From Treponema putidum (lineage in GTDB: Bacteria; Spirochaetota; Spirochaetia; Treponematales; Treponemataceae): a stretch of DNA of 64,000 bases. The translations under genes and the position numbers were made by a program. Below the pieces are notes generated by a model. That model worked only from the letters and a program-made list of their open reading frames with translations. It did not search any database and was not told where the DNA came from. The stretch is taken from NCBI RefSeq assembly GCF_000755145.1, contig NZ_CP009228.1, forward strand, positions 372,001 to 436,000, written 5' to 3'. Every line of letters starts with the position of its first letter. The first letter of the stretch is position 1. Positions 15,441 to 25,300 of the stretch are shown in pieces.

Positions 15441-18245
15441 ATGCAAAATATTATTCTTAAAACCAAAAAATTATTTAAACTCGCATTTATTTTAGTTTTA
15501 ATTGCGGTAAATCTTATGTCATGTAAAACAACGCCTGCACCAAAAGAAGAAACTTTAATTGATCTTATAAAAGCAGGAAAATCGGAAGAATTACAGGAAA
15601 GACTTAACGGTTCTGCCGTAAATATGAGGGATGAGGATGGGAATACCCTTTTACATATCGCAGCTATTAAAAACGATACTGTAATTGTGCGCCTTTTAAT
15701 AAATATGGACGCTGATCTGGAAGCACAAAATAACACGGGAGCAACACCTCTTCAAGCAGCTCTAAACAATTCGGCCTATGATGCCGTTAAGGTTCTAGTT
15801 GAATACAACGCAAATATATTTGCTAAAGATAATGAGGGCGAAAAGCCTTTCGATACAGCCTGTAAAAAAAATGTTTCCAATTTAATTTTGACGGCTCAAA
15901 CCGTAAAGCAAAAAGATGAAAATCAAAACACAGCCCTGCATCTTGCAGTAGAAGCATTGGATAAACAACTTACGGAACAAATTTTAGCTATAGTCTCCCC
16001 CGGAACAGAATATAATGAAGAGGATTTAAGCCCCCTCGGCATAGCCTACAAATACACTGATTCCGAAACAGCCGCCGAAATCGCTTCTATGCTTTTACTT
16101 GCCGGCATACACCCGATGGGAAAAGACTTTGCCGAATTCGAAACAGCCTCCCTTGCCCGAAATTATTCAATGCGTTTCGGAGACGGTGAAACCCTGCTTC
16201 ATATTTTTGCAAGAAAAGGTTATACGGGATTTTTAAACTTTTTAATTAAAAATAAAGTTCCAATCGATGTAAAAGATATTTCAAGCTCAACGGCAATGCA
16301 GGAAGCCGTTTATAGCGGAAAAGTAGAAGCTGCTATATTGCTTTTACAAGCCGGAGCCGATCCCAATAGCCGTAACTCCTCAGGAAACACAGCCCTCCAT
16401 TTGGTTATGCCGGAGGCCTCACGCTCAAAACTATTTAATGAGCTTATTACTGCGGGAGCCAATCCTAATCTAAAAGATAACTATGGTGAAACACCTCTCC
16501 ACATTGCAGCCCGAATCGGTATGGATGATGATATTCTCGACCAGCTCCTAAAATCCGGTGCCGACATAAATGAGAGAAATAAAAAGGGACAAACACCTCT
16601 TATTTTAGCCATAGAACGGAACCAAACACAGCAAGTAGATTTTTTAATAAATCATGGCGCCGATATTCATGCAGAGGATAAGTCAGGAGAATCAGCCTTT
16701 ATCCATTCATTAAGTATGGGACTGCCGATGGTCGAACATGTTGTTACCGAAAAAAACAGTGCCGACAGAGATTCCGAAGGGTCAACCCCTCTTCATTTAG
16801 CTGTAAGTCATAGGGCAAGTTCCGATATTATTTATTATTTGGTAGAAAAAAACAGCTTGATAAATACACGTGATAAGCTGGGGAACACGCCCCTTCATAT
16901 CGCAGTCGAAAAAAACTACCGTGAAGCAGGCGAAATATTGATAGCAAATAATGCCGATATATTTTATGCAAACTTAAGCGGTGAAAGTCCCTTAAAATTT
17001 GCTATGACCTTAGGGGACGGCAGAGAAGATTGGATGATAAATTCGCATACAATAGGCGCTAAGGATGGAGCAGGAAATACCCCCCTTCACCTTGCAGCCG
17101 AATGGCAGATTGTTCCAATGATGATCTATCTGCTCGATAAAGGAGCCGATATAAATTCACGGAATGCAAATAACGAAACACCTCTTTTTAGTGCAGTAAA
17201 GTCGGACAATCCATCGGTTTTAAAAACATTACTTAAAAACGGAACGAACAAAAAAGCCGACATAGATGCCAGAGATTTTATGGGGAATACGATTTTGCAT
17301 GCCGCAGTAAGATGGTCAGCATATAAATCCGCAGATTTTATTTTAAGCAATGACGCTGATGAATATGCAAAACTTTTAAATGCAAAAAACTTTGCAGGAA
17401 AAACGGTTTTACATGAAGCCGCAAAACAGGGAGAAATAAGGTTTATAAATATATTTTTAAAGGCTAAGGTAGACGTAAATTCAGCGGACGAAACAGGAAA
17501 GTCTCCTTTATCTGAAGCTGTCCTTGCAAATCAAACCGAAGCTATAGAATTATTATTAAAAAACGGCGCCTCCCCCGTTCAACAGGATATGTACGGCAGG
17601 ACGCCCCTTCATGAAGCTGTAGAAATTTCTGAAAAAAGCCTTATTCTTGTACGTGCCGCAGGAGGCAACCCTTTAGCCCGTGATGCCTATGGAAAAACAC
17701 CCTTTATACTTGCTCTGAATAAAAATATAAAAACCGTAGATATTGTGTTGGGCAATGACAGTCTTTTAACTGACACTGACGGAGATACGCCATTACACAT
17801 AGCCGTAAAAGAAAAAGTAAGACCGGACTACTTCCAAATAATTATAAAAAAAGGCTATCCTATAAATAAAAGAAACAAAAACGGAGAAACGGCTGTTTTA
17901 CTTGCAGTCCAAAACAACCAAAAAGAAAGCACAAGGACTCTTTTAGCCGAAGGGGCAAATCCTTTTATCGTAAACAATAAAGGTATATCGGCAATAACGG
18001 AAATCTTTACAAATCATACCGATTTTGTTCCGATTGCGGCAGAATTCTCTTTAAAACAGACCGATACGCTTGGTGACGGTATAGTCCATTATGCAGCTAA
18101 ATTTGCAGATATGCAAACGGTCAAAGATTTAATAAGCATTACCGGAATAGACATTTATGCAAAAAACACCGCAGGTGAAACGCCTTATCAGGTTGCCCTC
18201 AGATGGAATAGGCCCGAGATAGCCGAATTGCTAAAAACCGAATAA
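15441..18245 (+). CDS. Ankyrin-repeat lipoprotein (934 aa)
   Basis: An exported lipoprotein built almost entirely of ankyrin repeats. The signal peptide (about residues 10-28) ends in a lipobox VNLMSC, so Cys is expected to be lipidated. From about residue 40 to the end there are roughly 25 ankyrin units, recognised by recurrent GNTPLHLAA and LLxxGADINxRN patterns; some are degenerate. Ankyrin stacks bind protein partners, but no partner is indicated by the context. GGGGAG lies about 12 bases before the ATG. Followed by a bidirectional terminator. Surface or periplasmic location is inferred from the lipobox. Confidence 0.9.
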   Translation: MQNIILKTKKLFKLAFILVLIAVNLMSCKTTPAPKEETLIDLIKAGKSEELQERLNGSAVNMRDEDGNTLLHIAAIKNDTVIVRLLINMDADLEAQNNTGATPLQAALNNSAYDAVKVLVEYNANIFAKDNEGEKPFDTACKKNVSNLILTAQTVKQKDENQNTALHLAVEALDKQLTEQILAIVSPGTEYNEEDLSPLGIAYKYTDSETAAEIASMLLLAGIHPMGKDFAEFETASLARNYSMRFGDGETLLHIFARKGYTGFLNFLIKNKVPIDVKDISSSTAMQEAVYSGKVEAAILLLQAGADPNSRNSSGNTALHLVMPEASRSKLFNELITAGANPNLKDNYGETPLHIAARIGMDDDILDQLLKSGADINERNKKGQTPLILAIERNQTQQVDFLINHGADIHAEDKSGESAFIHSLSMGLPMVEHVVTEKNSADRDSEGSTPLHLAVSHRASSDIIYYLVEKNSLINTRDKLGNTPLHIAVEKNYREAGEILIANNADIFYANLSGESPLKFAMTLGDGREDWMINSHTIGAKDGAGNTPLHLAAEWQIVPMMIYLLDKGADINSRNANNETPLFSAVKSDNPSVLKTLLKNGTNKKADIDARDFMGNTILHAAVRWSAYKSADFILSNDADEYAKLLNAKNFAGKTVLHEAAKQGEIRFINIFLKAKVDVNSADETGKSPLSEAVLANQTEAIELLLKNGASPVQQDMYGRTPLHEAVEISEKSLILVRAAGGNPLARDAYGKTPFILALNKNIKTVDIVLGNDSLLTDTDGDTPLHIAVKEKVRPDYFQIIIKKGYPINKRNKNGETAVLLAVQNNQKESTRTLLAEGANPFIVNNKGISAITEIFTNHTDFVPIAAEFSLKQTDTLGDGIVHYAAKFADMQTVKDLISITGIDIYAKNTAGETPYQVALRWNRPEIAELLKTE

Positions 18246-18249
18246 AAAA

Positions 18250-18284
18250 AAGCCTGCAAGCCTAAAGACTTGCGGGCTTTTTTT
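18250..18284 (+). terminator. Bidirectional terminator
   Basis: Stem AAGCCTGCAAG / CTTGCGGGCTT with an 8-base loop between an A-run and a run of seven T. It lies between the convergent ankyrin and VWA genes and can serve both. Confidence 0.88.
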
Positions 18285-18302
18285 ATAATTATAAAACAGC
18301 AG

Positions 18303-20426
18303 CTAATCGTACTTAATCGATGTTAAAATACTATTTAACTTTTCAGTCGGATTCTCATATTCCCTAAAGGTAAAGTATACATGATATCCTTTATCCGATA
18401 CAATGGTAACTGTTTTACCGATACAGTTATTTATAACATTCGACTTTTCATATGGAAAATATTTAGGCTTAAGAATAGCCAGATGATAATCTTGACCGTC
18501 ATACCTAACTTGGGCCAAATGAGAAGGGAACGGGACCAAGAAGATTAAGAAGTTATCCGTCTTACCTCCCCCTATTGTCAAACTGGTTCCGGGTTTCATT
18601 ATGTGGATATTCCGTCTTCCTATATTTCTATTTTGATTTAAAACATAAATTTCAGTCATACCTGACTGATTACGCTTTATTTCGACTGTCTCAAAAAAGT
18701 TAGCCGGAGACATATATGTGCCTCTCGGTTCCTTTACTGCAAAAGAAGCCGCCAGAACACGCCTTCGCAATATCTCATCATCTTGTTTTTGGGCTGCAAC
18801 ACGATCCAAGTTATCCGCAGAATACATGGAACTTCCGTCCCCTGCAAAGTTTTTGGTTTCAGAATATATAGAAGTATTCGATGAAGAGCTAAAAGCATTT
18901 AAGCGGTTTGCATGGTCATCTTCTTCAGAAAGCTGATGAGGATAGCGTTTATCTTCTTCTTGGTAATTAAGCTGATTATTTGCAGAGGCATAACGGACAT
19001 TATTACCTGTAGAGCTTGAGCCTCGTCTTCGCACAAAGAATATAATCAAAAATATCACAAGAAGCAATAAAAGAATTCCAAGGAGAATTAACCAAATACC
19101 GTTAGATTCTTTTAGTTTTTGGAAGGTTGTCGGGAATACGGACAAGGATGTTTCAAGAACTTGAGGTAAAACTCTCTTTCCTTCCTCAAATTCTAAACGC
19201 ATAATTATATTGTAATTACCGTCTTTGTATTCGGGCGGAAGCACGGCCGACACTCTTATCGGAACATTTTTTTCACCCGATTTTATCTTTGTATTCTGTG
19301 AATCGACAGGTATGGTATTTATATTTACCCCATTATCAATTACAATGTGTGTTAAATGGAGTTCTATATCTTCCTCGGAGTTATTTGTGACGTCAAAAGA
19401 AAAGTCAAGCTTATTCCCGTGAGCTTCAAGCCCCCCTTCGGGGAATCTTACCAACGGTAGGTTTTCGGCATTGTCCGTAATTGTAAACTTGTCATTTTTA
19501 TCCTTAGAAAGCTCGCTGCTTGAAGCCCCGGATGCATCCTTAAAAGCTTTTGAAACATCTGTAAGACTTTCTCCGCTTGAGCTGCCTTGACCCGAACCCG
19601 AATCTGAAGAACTGCCGCCTGCTCCTCCCGTACTGCCGGAAGAGCCGCCGCCTGATGCGCCGCTGCTTGTTCCGCCATTATTTACTGAAGAGCCGCCCGT
19701 TCCTCCCGTACTGCCGGAAGAGCTGCCGCCTGATGTGCCGCTGCTTGTTCCGCCATTATTTGCTGAAGAGCCGCCGGCACTATTGGAATTCTCGGAACCG
19801 GCCATACCCGCTGCGCCGCCAGAAACACCTGAATCACCCGGATTATAAAATTCTTCGCCATCCAATCCTCGTATTACGGCATCGGCAGGATAAGGAAGTT
19901 TAACATAATAAACTTTCCAGCCTCTTTTTCTAATACTTCCTGCGAGGAGCCCTATTTCATTTTTTATCTGATCATCGGTATAATTTTTATACGGGCTTGA
20001 AGCAGGAGGATTAAAAATTCCATCCGAGATTATAATTAATATTTTCTCTTTTGTTTCAGGCAAATTTGAACCGTATTGTCGGGCATATTGAAGCCCCGTT
20101 AAAAAATCGGAACTCTTACCTAAGTGGTATAAAAGTAAAAACCTTGAAACAACACGGGAAATATCCTTTTCGCTATTAATTTTTTGAGACATTTCATAAC
20201 GGGCATCCGCATTAAAGGACAAAACATGAACGGTATCACCCCTTCTTACAAATTTATCGTTAATTTCCGTCAAAACACGATTGTTAATATCCTCGTAATA
20301 TGGAAGAATCGTACCGGATGTGTCCATTAAGATTACAATTTCTGCATTTGTTTTAGGCGGGGTCTGTGCAAGAATAGGTACAAAAAGAACGAATAAAAAC
20401 AAACACAGCAAAACTCGTTTAAACAT
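18303..20426 (-). CDS. Exported VWA-domain membrane protein with Ser/Gly repeat linker and FHA-like C-terminus
   Basis: A 707-residue protein. Residues 1-20 form a signal peptide ending LAQ. A von Willebrand factor A domain follows (about 27-215) with the metal-site motif DTSGT and IIISDGIFNP. Then comes a Ser/Gly/Thr/Asn-rich linker (about 205-285), a beta-rich domain (about 310-435), a single membrane helix (about 441-463), a basic RRRGS stop-transfer, and a cytoplasmic part ending in an FHA-like region (NIGRRNIHIMKPGTSLTIGGG near 600-620). This suggests an envelope sensor or adhesion protein linking a periplasmic VWA domain to a cytoplasmic phosphopeptide-type module. FHA assignment is tentative. 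The linker is encoded by a 78-bp tandem repeat. Confidence 0.82.
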   Translation of the reverse strand: MFKRVLLCLFLFVLFVPILAQTPPKTNAEIVILMDTSGTILPYYEDINNRVLTEINDKFVRRGDTVHVLSFNADARYEMSQKINSEKDISRVVSRFLLLYHLGKSSDFLTGLQYARQYGSNLPETKEKILIIISDGIFNPPASSPYKNYTDDQIKNEIGLLAGSIRKRGWKVYYVKLPYPADAVIRGLDGEEFYNPGDSGVSGGAAGMAGSENSNSAGGSSANNGGTSSGTSGGSSSGSTGGTGGSSVNNGGTSSGASGGGSSGSTGGAGGSSSDSGSGQGSSSGESLTDVSKAFKDASGASSSELSKDKNDKFTITDNAENLPLVRFPEGGLEAHGNKLDFSFDVTNNSEEDIELHLTHIVIDNGVNINTIPVDSQNTKIKSGEKNVPIRVSAVLPPEYKDGNYNIIMRLEFEEGKRVLPQVLETSLSVFPTTFQKLKESNGIWLILLGILLLLLVIFLIIFFVRRRGSSSTGNNVRYASANNQLNYQEEDKRYPHQLSEEDDHANRLNAFSSSSNTSIYSETKNFAGDGSSMYSADNLDRVAAQKQDDEILRRRVLAASFAVKEPRGTYMSPANFFETVEIKRNQSGMTEIYVLNQNRNIGRRNIHIMKPGTSLTIGGGKTDNFLIFLVPFPSHLAQVRYDGQDYHLAILKPKYFPYEKSNVINNCIGKTVTIVSDKGYHVYFTFREYENPTEKLNSILTSIKYD
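19621..19776. repeat. 78-bp tandem duplication inside the VWA gene linker
   Basis: Two adjacent near-identical 78-base units (19621-19698 and 19699-19776), in frame, each encoding 26 Ser/Gly-rich residues with the NNGGTSSG core. Copy number could vary between strains without breaking the frame. Confidence 0.9.
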
Positions 20427-20496
20427 TTTTTCCTCCTTCGGAATACAGCTATGGGGACTGAGCTCCTAAACTAAAGACCTCAATGCCCCAACTGAA

Positions 20497-23202
20497 TTAT
20501 TTTAAATTCGCAATAGCAATATCTATAATCTTATAGCTCCTTTTTTCATCATTTACTTCAAATTCAACCTCTTCTCCTTTTTTGCGGTTAAACAAACCGT
20601 TTCCCAAGGGAGACATATAAGAAATTATACCGTTTGCAGGATCCGATTCCCATGGGCCTAAAATTGTATACTCTTCTTCTTCATTTGTCAAATTGTTTAG
20701 AATTTTTACCTTACTGCCGAAGTAGACCTTCTTTGCAGTAGCAGTCGTAGGATCGAAAATTTGAGCTCTATCAAGTTCATCCTGCAATCTGGTAAGAGCA
20801 TTGCTCAAGCGGGACTGCTCTTCTTTTGCAGCCTTGTACTCTGCATTTTCACGCAAGTCTCCGAGAGAAAGAGCAAAGCCGATATCTTTTGCATTTTGCG
20901 GAATTTTAACATCTCTGATTTCAATAAGCTCTTTATTTTTAAGATCAAGCATCTTGGCAGTAACAATCAAGCCGTGAGCGGTAACGCTCTTTTCTTCAAT
21001 ATCAAAGAATTTAAAGTCCTTATGTTTTTCAACAATTTTAGCCCTAATATTCATTTTAACCATTGGGTCAAGGTCTTTAATATCCCCTATGAGAGTATAA
21101 AGTCTCGTTATTGTATCTACATCGCTTTCAATTATAAAGTTTTGCAAGAGTTCATCCTTGCCGAACAGAATTGTGTGAACCTGATGGTTGATTTTTCGGT
21201 TTTCGGTTGTATTTCTTCTTGAAGCAATTTCTCTGTATGTAATATCAAGAATGTGTATGAGCACTATAAGCTGCTGCTCTAAACTGATATCAAGTTCTTT
21301 AAACCATTCTTCTTCTTGAATATTTTTAAAGAACCAAATAACCGCACTTCGATAAATTCGGTAGTTTTCAAAACAGTCCTTGACCAAATTCTTTACATCA
21401 TCGGTAGATCCGGCTTCTATTAACGCATCCAACATTTCTGAAGATAATACGGTAGGAAACAGTTTGATATATTCTTTTTCCCAATTCGGAATAAGATTTT
21501 TTATGTATCTTAAGAATTTTTGACGAAGAGTTTGTCCTTTTATTGAAACCTTATCCTTTATTTGAGAATAAACTTCCATAGGATCTTCAATGCGGCTGTA
21601 AAGCTCTGCAAAGTTATATTGTTTTACGGCAGATATAAGCTGCTTGTCGGCAATAAATTCTTTAACAAGAATATAGGCGCAAACAACCTGCTCATTTACC
21701 TGACTAAAGGCCTTTAAGAAGCCCTCAAAATAGTCAAGCATTTCCCGGAAAGTATCGGATTCGTCATCACAATTTTCGGAGGTATCATAGGCATTAAGAA
21801 GCTCAATTCTGGCAAAAAAGCTCTTTTGAGCCTTAAATTCGTTTGAAAGTTTTTCTTCTGCGGCAATTGGGCGCTCACGCACAGTGTAAAAATCAATATT
21901 ATCGGGATTTATACCGAACATAGGATTTTCTTTTAGGACTTTTCTAGCTTTTGTATTCCAGCTTGTCCATTCGCCTGTAGTTAAAAGCGAGGGAACAATT
22001 TCCTGTTTAATCCTTTTCATATCGCAGTTATTATCAAAGCTCTTTATGATAGTCTTCAACGTCCACTCGGGGTCTCCCTTGATTTTTTTTGCAAGAACTT
22101 CTTTGCTTATTGTAGATTTTAATACCCAGATATGTTCCTTATCTAAAATTTGGAGGGCGGTAATTCCCATTTTAAGGCTCATACTGTGCCCTCGTTTTTT
22201 TGCAAAATCTATCACTAAGCCGTCATCTTTGATTGAAGCAATGCGTCCTACACCCCAAGTACGATGGAATACAAAGGAGCCCGTATCAAAAGAAATATGC
22301 TTTTCAAAGTCTGCAATAGCATCAAATACGGGACGCCAAGGCTGGCTTAAATCCGAAACCTTAATACATTCCGCAAGCTGGCTGTGATCTTTATACTTAT
22401 TTTTAAAGCATTCAATAATTTCTTCACGCGCCCAGCTGTCTTTTTCATCATAGGAAAGAATTAGTTTTAAAATATCTATACAAATATCCCAGTTTTCATT
22501 ATCCCTGTAATATTGATAAACATCCTGCATCAATATGAAATTTCGACCGCTGTCCATAATGGCGGTAATTTTAGCTTGTATTCGGAAGAAAAAATCTATT
22601 TCATCGGGGATTAGGGTTACCAGTTTTGACCAGATTTCTTTTATACCGTTTATTTGTTTACGGTTGATAAAACGATAAAGGGCTTTTTTATAATATTCAA
22701 TTGATTTTTCAGTATTTCCGTCTTTTTCGTATTTTTCGGCCAAAAGTTTTGCAATTTCGGCTTCATCATAATCTATCTTGACCAAGCGTTCCCAAATATC
22801 ATAAAGGTCTTCGCTTCCGGCAGCCTTATAGCAGTCGGCTAGAGTACGGAGGGCAAATTTAGACTCTCCATACTCAAGTACCTTTTTACAAAGATATTCG
22901 ACTATTTGTGTTCGATGGTTGTCGGTAAATATTCCTATTAAGTTTACAACATTTGAATCGTCCAAGAGCTGACTTGAAAGGGATATTATACTTGAAATAT
23001 AAAGAGCTATTATACTGTTTTTTGTGTGTGTTAAATGTTCATCACATATTTCCTTGATTTCGTCCACAACATTTTCTTTTTTTGCTGTAGATACTAATTT
23101 ATATAGATCTTCAAAATTCTTTGTTGTGTAGTTACCTATAGCTGCTCTAGTCCATTTTTCTTCATTGAGCATCTCTATCAATTGTTTTTGTATATCAGAC
23201 AT
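20497..23202 (-). CDS. greA: Large GreA-domain transcript cleavage/elongation factor
   Basis: A 901-residue protein whose last ~150 residues are GreA. The coiled-coil N-domain is seen around 745-800 (LGDLRENAEYKAAKEEQSRL, with the DLRENAEY motif that holds the catalytic acidic tip). The C-terminal FKBP-like domain follows (GPWESDPANGIISYMSPLG, then GLFNRKKGEEVEFEV). GreA rescues backtracked RNA polymerase by stimulating transcript cleavage. The ~740-residue N-terminal extension is helical and repeat-like (TPR-like) and is typical of treponemes; ordinary GreA is ~160 residues. Located 18 bases after the TPR gene 23221-24159, so probably one operon. Confidence 0.92.
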   Translation of the reverse strand: MSDIQKQLIEMLNEEKWTRAAIGNYTTKNFEDLYKLVSTAKKENVVDEIKEICDEHLTHTKNSIIALYISSIISLSSQLLDDSNVVNLIGIFTDNHRTQIVEYLCKKVLEYGESKFALRTLADCYKAAGSEDLYDIWERLVKIDYDEAEIAKLLAEKYEKDGNTEKSIEYYKKALYRFINRKQINGIKEIWSKLVTLIPDEIDFFFRIQAKITAIMDSGRNFILMQDVYQYYRDNENWDICIDILKLILSYDEKDSWAREEIIECFKNKYKDHSQLAECIKVSDLSQPWRPVFDAIADFEKHISFDTGSFVFHRTWGVGRIASIKDDGLVIDFAKKRGHSMSLKMGITALQILDKEHIWVLKSTISKEVLAKKIKGDPEWTLKTIIKSFDNNCDMKRIKQEIVPSLLTTGEWTSWNTKARKVLKENPMFGINPDNIDFYTVRERPIAAEEKLSNEFKAQKSFFARIELLNAYDTSENCDDESDTFREMLDYFEGFLKAFSQVNEQVVCAYILVKEFIADKQLISAVKQYNFAELYSRIEDPMEVYSQIKDKVSIKGQTLRQKFLRYIKNLIPNWEKEYIKLFPTVLSSEMLDALIEAGSTDDVKNLVKDCFENYRIYRSAVIWFFKNIQEEEWFKELDISLEQQLIVLIHILDITYREIASRRNTTENRKINHQVHTILFGKDELLQNFIIESDVDTITRLYTLIGDIKDLDPMVKMNIRAKIVEKHKDFKFFDIEEKSVTAHGLIVTAKMLDLKNKELIEIRDVKIPQNAKDIGFALSLGDLRENAEYKAAKEEQSRLSNALTRLQDELDRAQIFDPTTATAKKVYFGSKVKILNNLTNEEEEYTILGPWESDPANGIISYMSPLGNGLFNRKKGEEVEFEVNDEKRSYKIIDIAIANLK

Positions 23203-23220
23203 AAATCCTCCGAAAATATG

Positions 23221-24159
23221 CTATCTCATATAGCAATTATATATATTTTGATCCAATATCTTTATTCTTAAAAGCAAGTCATCTATTTTTGACTTGTTTT
23301 CATTTACACTTACATAATGGTCAATCAGCCAAAAGTAATGGTTTATTAACCGCGGTACAAGTTTGTTTTTTTGCTCTTGAGAGGCATTTTGAACCTCACC
23401 TTCCATCAAAAAGATGTTTTGCTTCAACTGTCCTACTTCAAAAGCTCTAAGTTCCCGTTTTACATTAAAAATTCCGTCAAGAACACCGTAAACGGGAACC
23501 CAATCGGCAATTTCTTCAGCCTTATAACCAAGACTATTGACTTTATGGATGAGCCTATTAATAATTTCCGATTCGAGAAATTGCATCTCAATCCCGTCAG
23601 GATCGATAAAAAAGGCCTCTCTAAAAAAAGCCTTTGCAAATTTTATTTCTCCATAAAGGGCATAACAATCGGCTAAGTCGGCTAAAACGGCACCCGAATT
23701 CTTGTCGATCTCGGCGGCATACTTCAAAAACTCAAGTGCCTTTTCATAATTTCCGAGAACCTTATAGCAAAGCCCGATTTTACGATACGGTTCAGAATCA
23801 GGCAGCTCCGAATCTTCATTAAAAAGATCGGCGTAAAACTCCAATGCAATCGTAAAAACGGCACATTTCAAAGAATATATGATTGATTCTTTTTCTTCGC
23901 CTTGGCGGCGGATGTAGGACAAAAAAGGTTTCCACTGCGAAATCATCATCTCAGCCCTTTCTAAGGGTGTTGAAGCTTTTTTTGCTCTTTCTAACTTATC
24001 ATCCCAAAAGCGAACACCCTTTAGAGTATAGACAATTTCTGCATTTTCCAAGTCATCCTTCAACAGCCTTTCAAGTTCGGCATAGGTTCCCTTAAGGTCT
24101 CCTTGCTTGAGGATGCTTAATGCCTTGTTCAATTTACTCTGTACAGGTCTTTCAGTCAT
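23221..24159 (-). CDS. TPR-repeat protein upstream of greA
   Basis: A 312-residue soluble protein with no signal or membrane segment. TPR-like units are seen near 130-185 (YRKIGLCYKVLGNYEKALEFLKYAAEI, AVLADLADCYALYGEIKFAKAFFREAF). The N-terminus (LNKALSILKQGDLKGTYAELERLL) is a further helical repeat. It probably acts as a protein-interaction partner. Cotranscription with the large GreA protein, itself with a TPR-like extension, suggests a shared function in transcription, but that is inference from context only. Confidence 0.78.
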   Translation of the reverse strand: MTERPVQSKLNKALSILKQGDLKGTYAELERLLKDDLENAEIVYTLKGVRFWDDKLERAKKASTPLERAEMMISQWKPFLSYIRRQGEEKESIIYSLKCAVFTIALEFYADLFNEDSELPDSEPYRKIGLCYKVLGNYEKALEFLKYAAEIDKNSGAVLADLADCYALYGEIKFAKAFFREAFFIDPDGIEMQFLESEIINRLIHKVNSLGYKAEEIADWVPVYGVLDGIFNVKRELRAFEVGQLKQNIFLMEGEVQNASQEQKNKLVPRLINHYFWLIDHYVSVNENKSKIDDLLLRIKILDQNIYNCYMR

Positions 24160-24254
24160 AATATTCTCAAGTTGTTATTGTACATCAAAAAACGATTTTA
24201 GTCAATTGAGCGAGATGGCTGTAGATATTCAATCTAATTTTAATATAATTTTAC

Positions 24255-24283
24255 TTGGAAAATGATGCAAAGTGTGTTATAAT
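24255..24283 (+). promoter_or_regulatory. Putative promoter of the 24329 gene
   Basis: TTGGAA (24255-24260) and TATAAT (24278-24283), 17 bases apart, 45 bases before the ATG; AGGGGG precedes the start. Confidence 0.55.
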
Positions 24284-24328
24284 TAACCGTAACTTAATTT
24301 TAATCAACAGCTAGGGGGAAATTTTTAT

Positions 24329-25255
24329 ATGAAAAAGGCCGTCACATTGGTTATGATAAGCCTTGTGCTTTTTGCGGGTTTTAATTCTCTGCTTTTTGCA
24401 GAGGACACTGTAACAATCAAAACGCTCTTTAAGCTCTTACCTGAAAAGGTATTAAAGCCTGTTTTTGACAATTTTAACTTGGATACGGCACGCAGGGATT
24501 CGTACATTGAGGTCTGCGATGATGAAAACCGGTATTTGAGCCTTAAAAGCGAGTACGGTTTTGAAATGTGCTATTGGGATGTAAAAGGCGGTAAAAAGCT
24601 TATTTTGGTAAGCTACGGCGGTGCCGGGCCTGAGGTCTTTTACCTTTACAATAAAGGCAAATTTTCCGAGACAAATGATTTCGGCATAAAAGCAATAAAA
24701 GAACAGGTAAAAAAAAGCCCTGCACTTGAAGGTATGAATGATTTGATACGTTTTTATCCGCTGCGGGACAATACTTCGCTTGCGGTAATGATAAACCAGC
24801 TTGATTGTATGATTTTTAAGTGGAAAAATGAAAAATTTGTCCGCATTAATGATTATGTGCTAAAAGAAACCGATGATGAGTCAGATATTTACAATATATT
24901 ATTGAGCGGTTTTGTAAAAGCTCTTAATGCCCATGATGCGGCTTTTTGTTTGCAGTATATTAAACCTGACTATATCGCATTCCAATGTATGGATATGCTC
25001 CAAGGACGGACGGAACAATTTATTTGTGAGCTTATTGCAGGTCAAAACGAAGATTCCGAATATATTGAACCGCATAGCCTAAAAGATATAAAAAAAGCAA
25101 GCTACAGCTTAAATGATGAGTTCGGCTTTATTATTACCATCGAACTTATCGACGGACGTACCTATACCTATTTTCCTATGATTGAAGGGTTTGAAGAGGC
25201 TGAAATATATGGGCTTCCAATTCAGTATCTTTATCTTGTAGGAGCTAGGGGATAA
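24329..25255 (+). CDS. Exported protein of unknown function
   Basis: A 308-residue protein with a clear signal peptide (residues 1-24, ending LLFAED). The mature part is mixed alpha/beta and has no recognised domain. The segment FEMCYWDVKGGKKLILVSYGGAGPEVFYLYNKGKF (about 75-110) alternates in a beta pattern. A periplasmic location is expected. The gene has its own promoter and a strong AGGGGG ribosome site 10-15 bases before the ATG. It may read through into yggS 45 bases downstream. I do not recognise the family. Confidence 0.75.
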   Translation: MKKAVTLVMISLVLFAGFNSLLFAEDTVTIKTLFKLLPEKVLKPVFDNFNLDTARRDSYIEVCDDENRYLSLKSEYGFEMCYWDVKGGKKLILVSYGGAGPEVFYLYNKGKFSETNDFGIKAIKEQVKKSPALEGMNDLIRFYPLRDNTSLAVMINQLDCMIFKWKNEKFVRINDYVLKETDDESDIYNILLSGFVKALNAHDAAFCLQYIKPDYIAFQCMDMLQGRTEQFICELIAGQNEDSEYIEPHSLKDIKKASYSLNDEFGFIITIELIDGRTYTYFPMIEGFEEAEIYGLPIQYLYLVGARG

Positions 25256-25300
25256 GCCTAAAGGAATTGATATTTACTGTAAAAAGTTTATGGAGGAAAA

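Noticed and set aside
19577..19903. 108-codon plus-strand frame across the Ser/Gly repeat
   Set aside because: A low-complexity antisense shadow of the tandem repeat, with no ribosome site.
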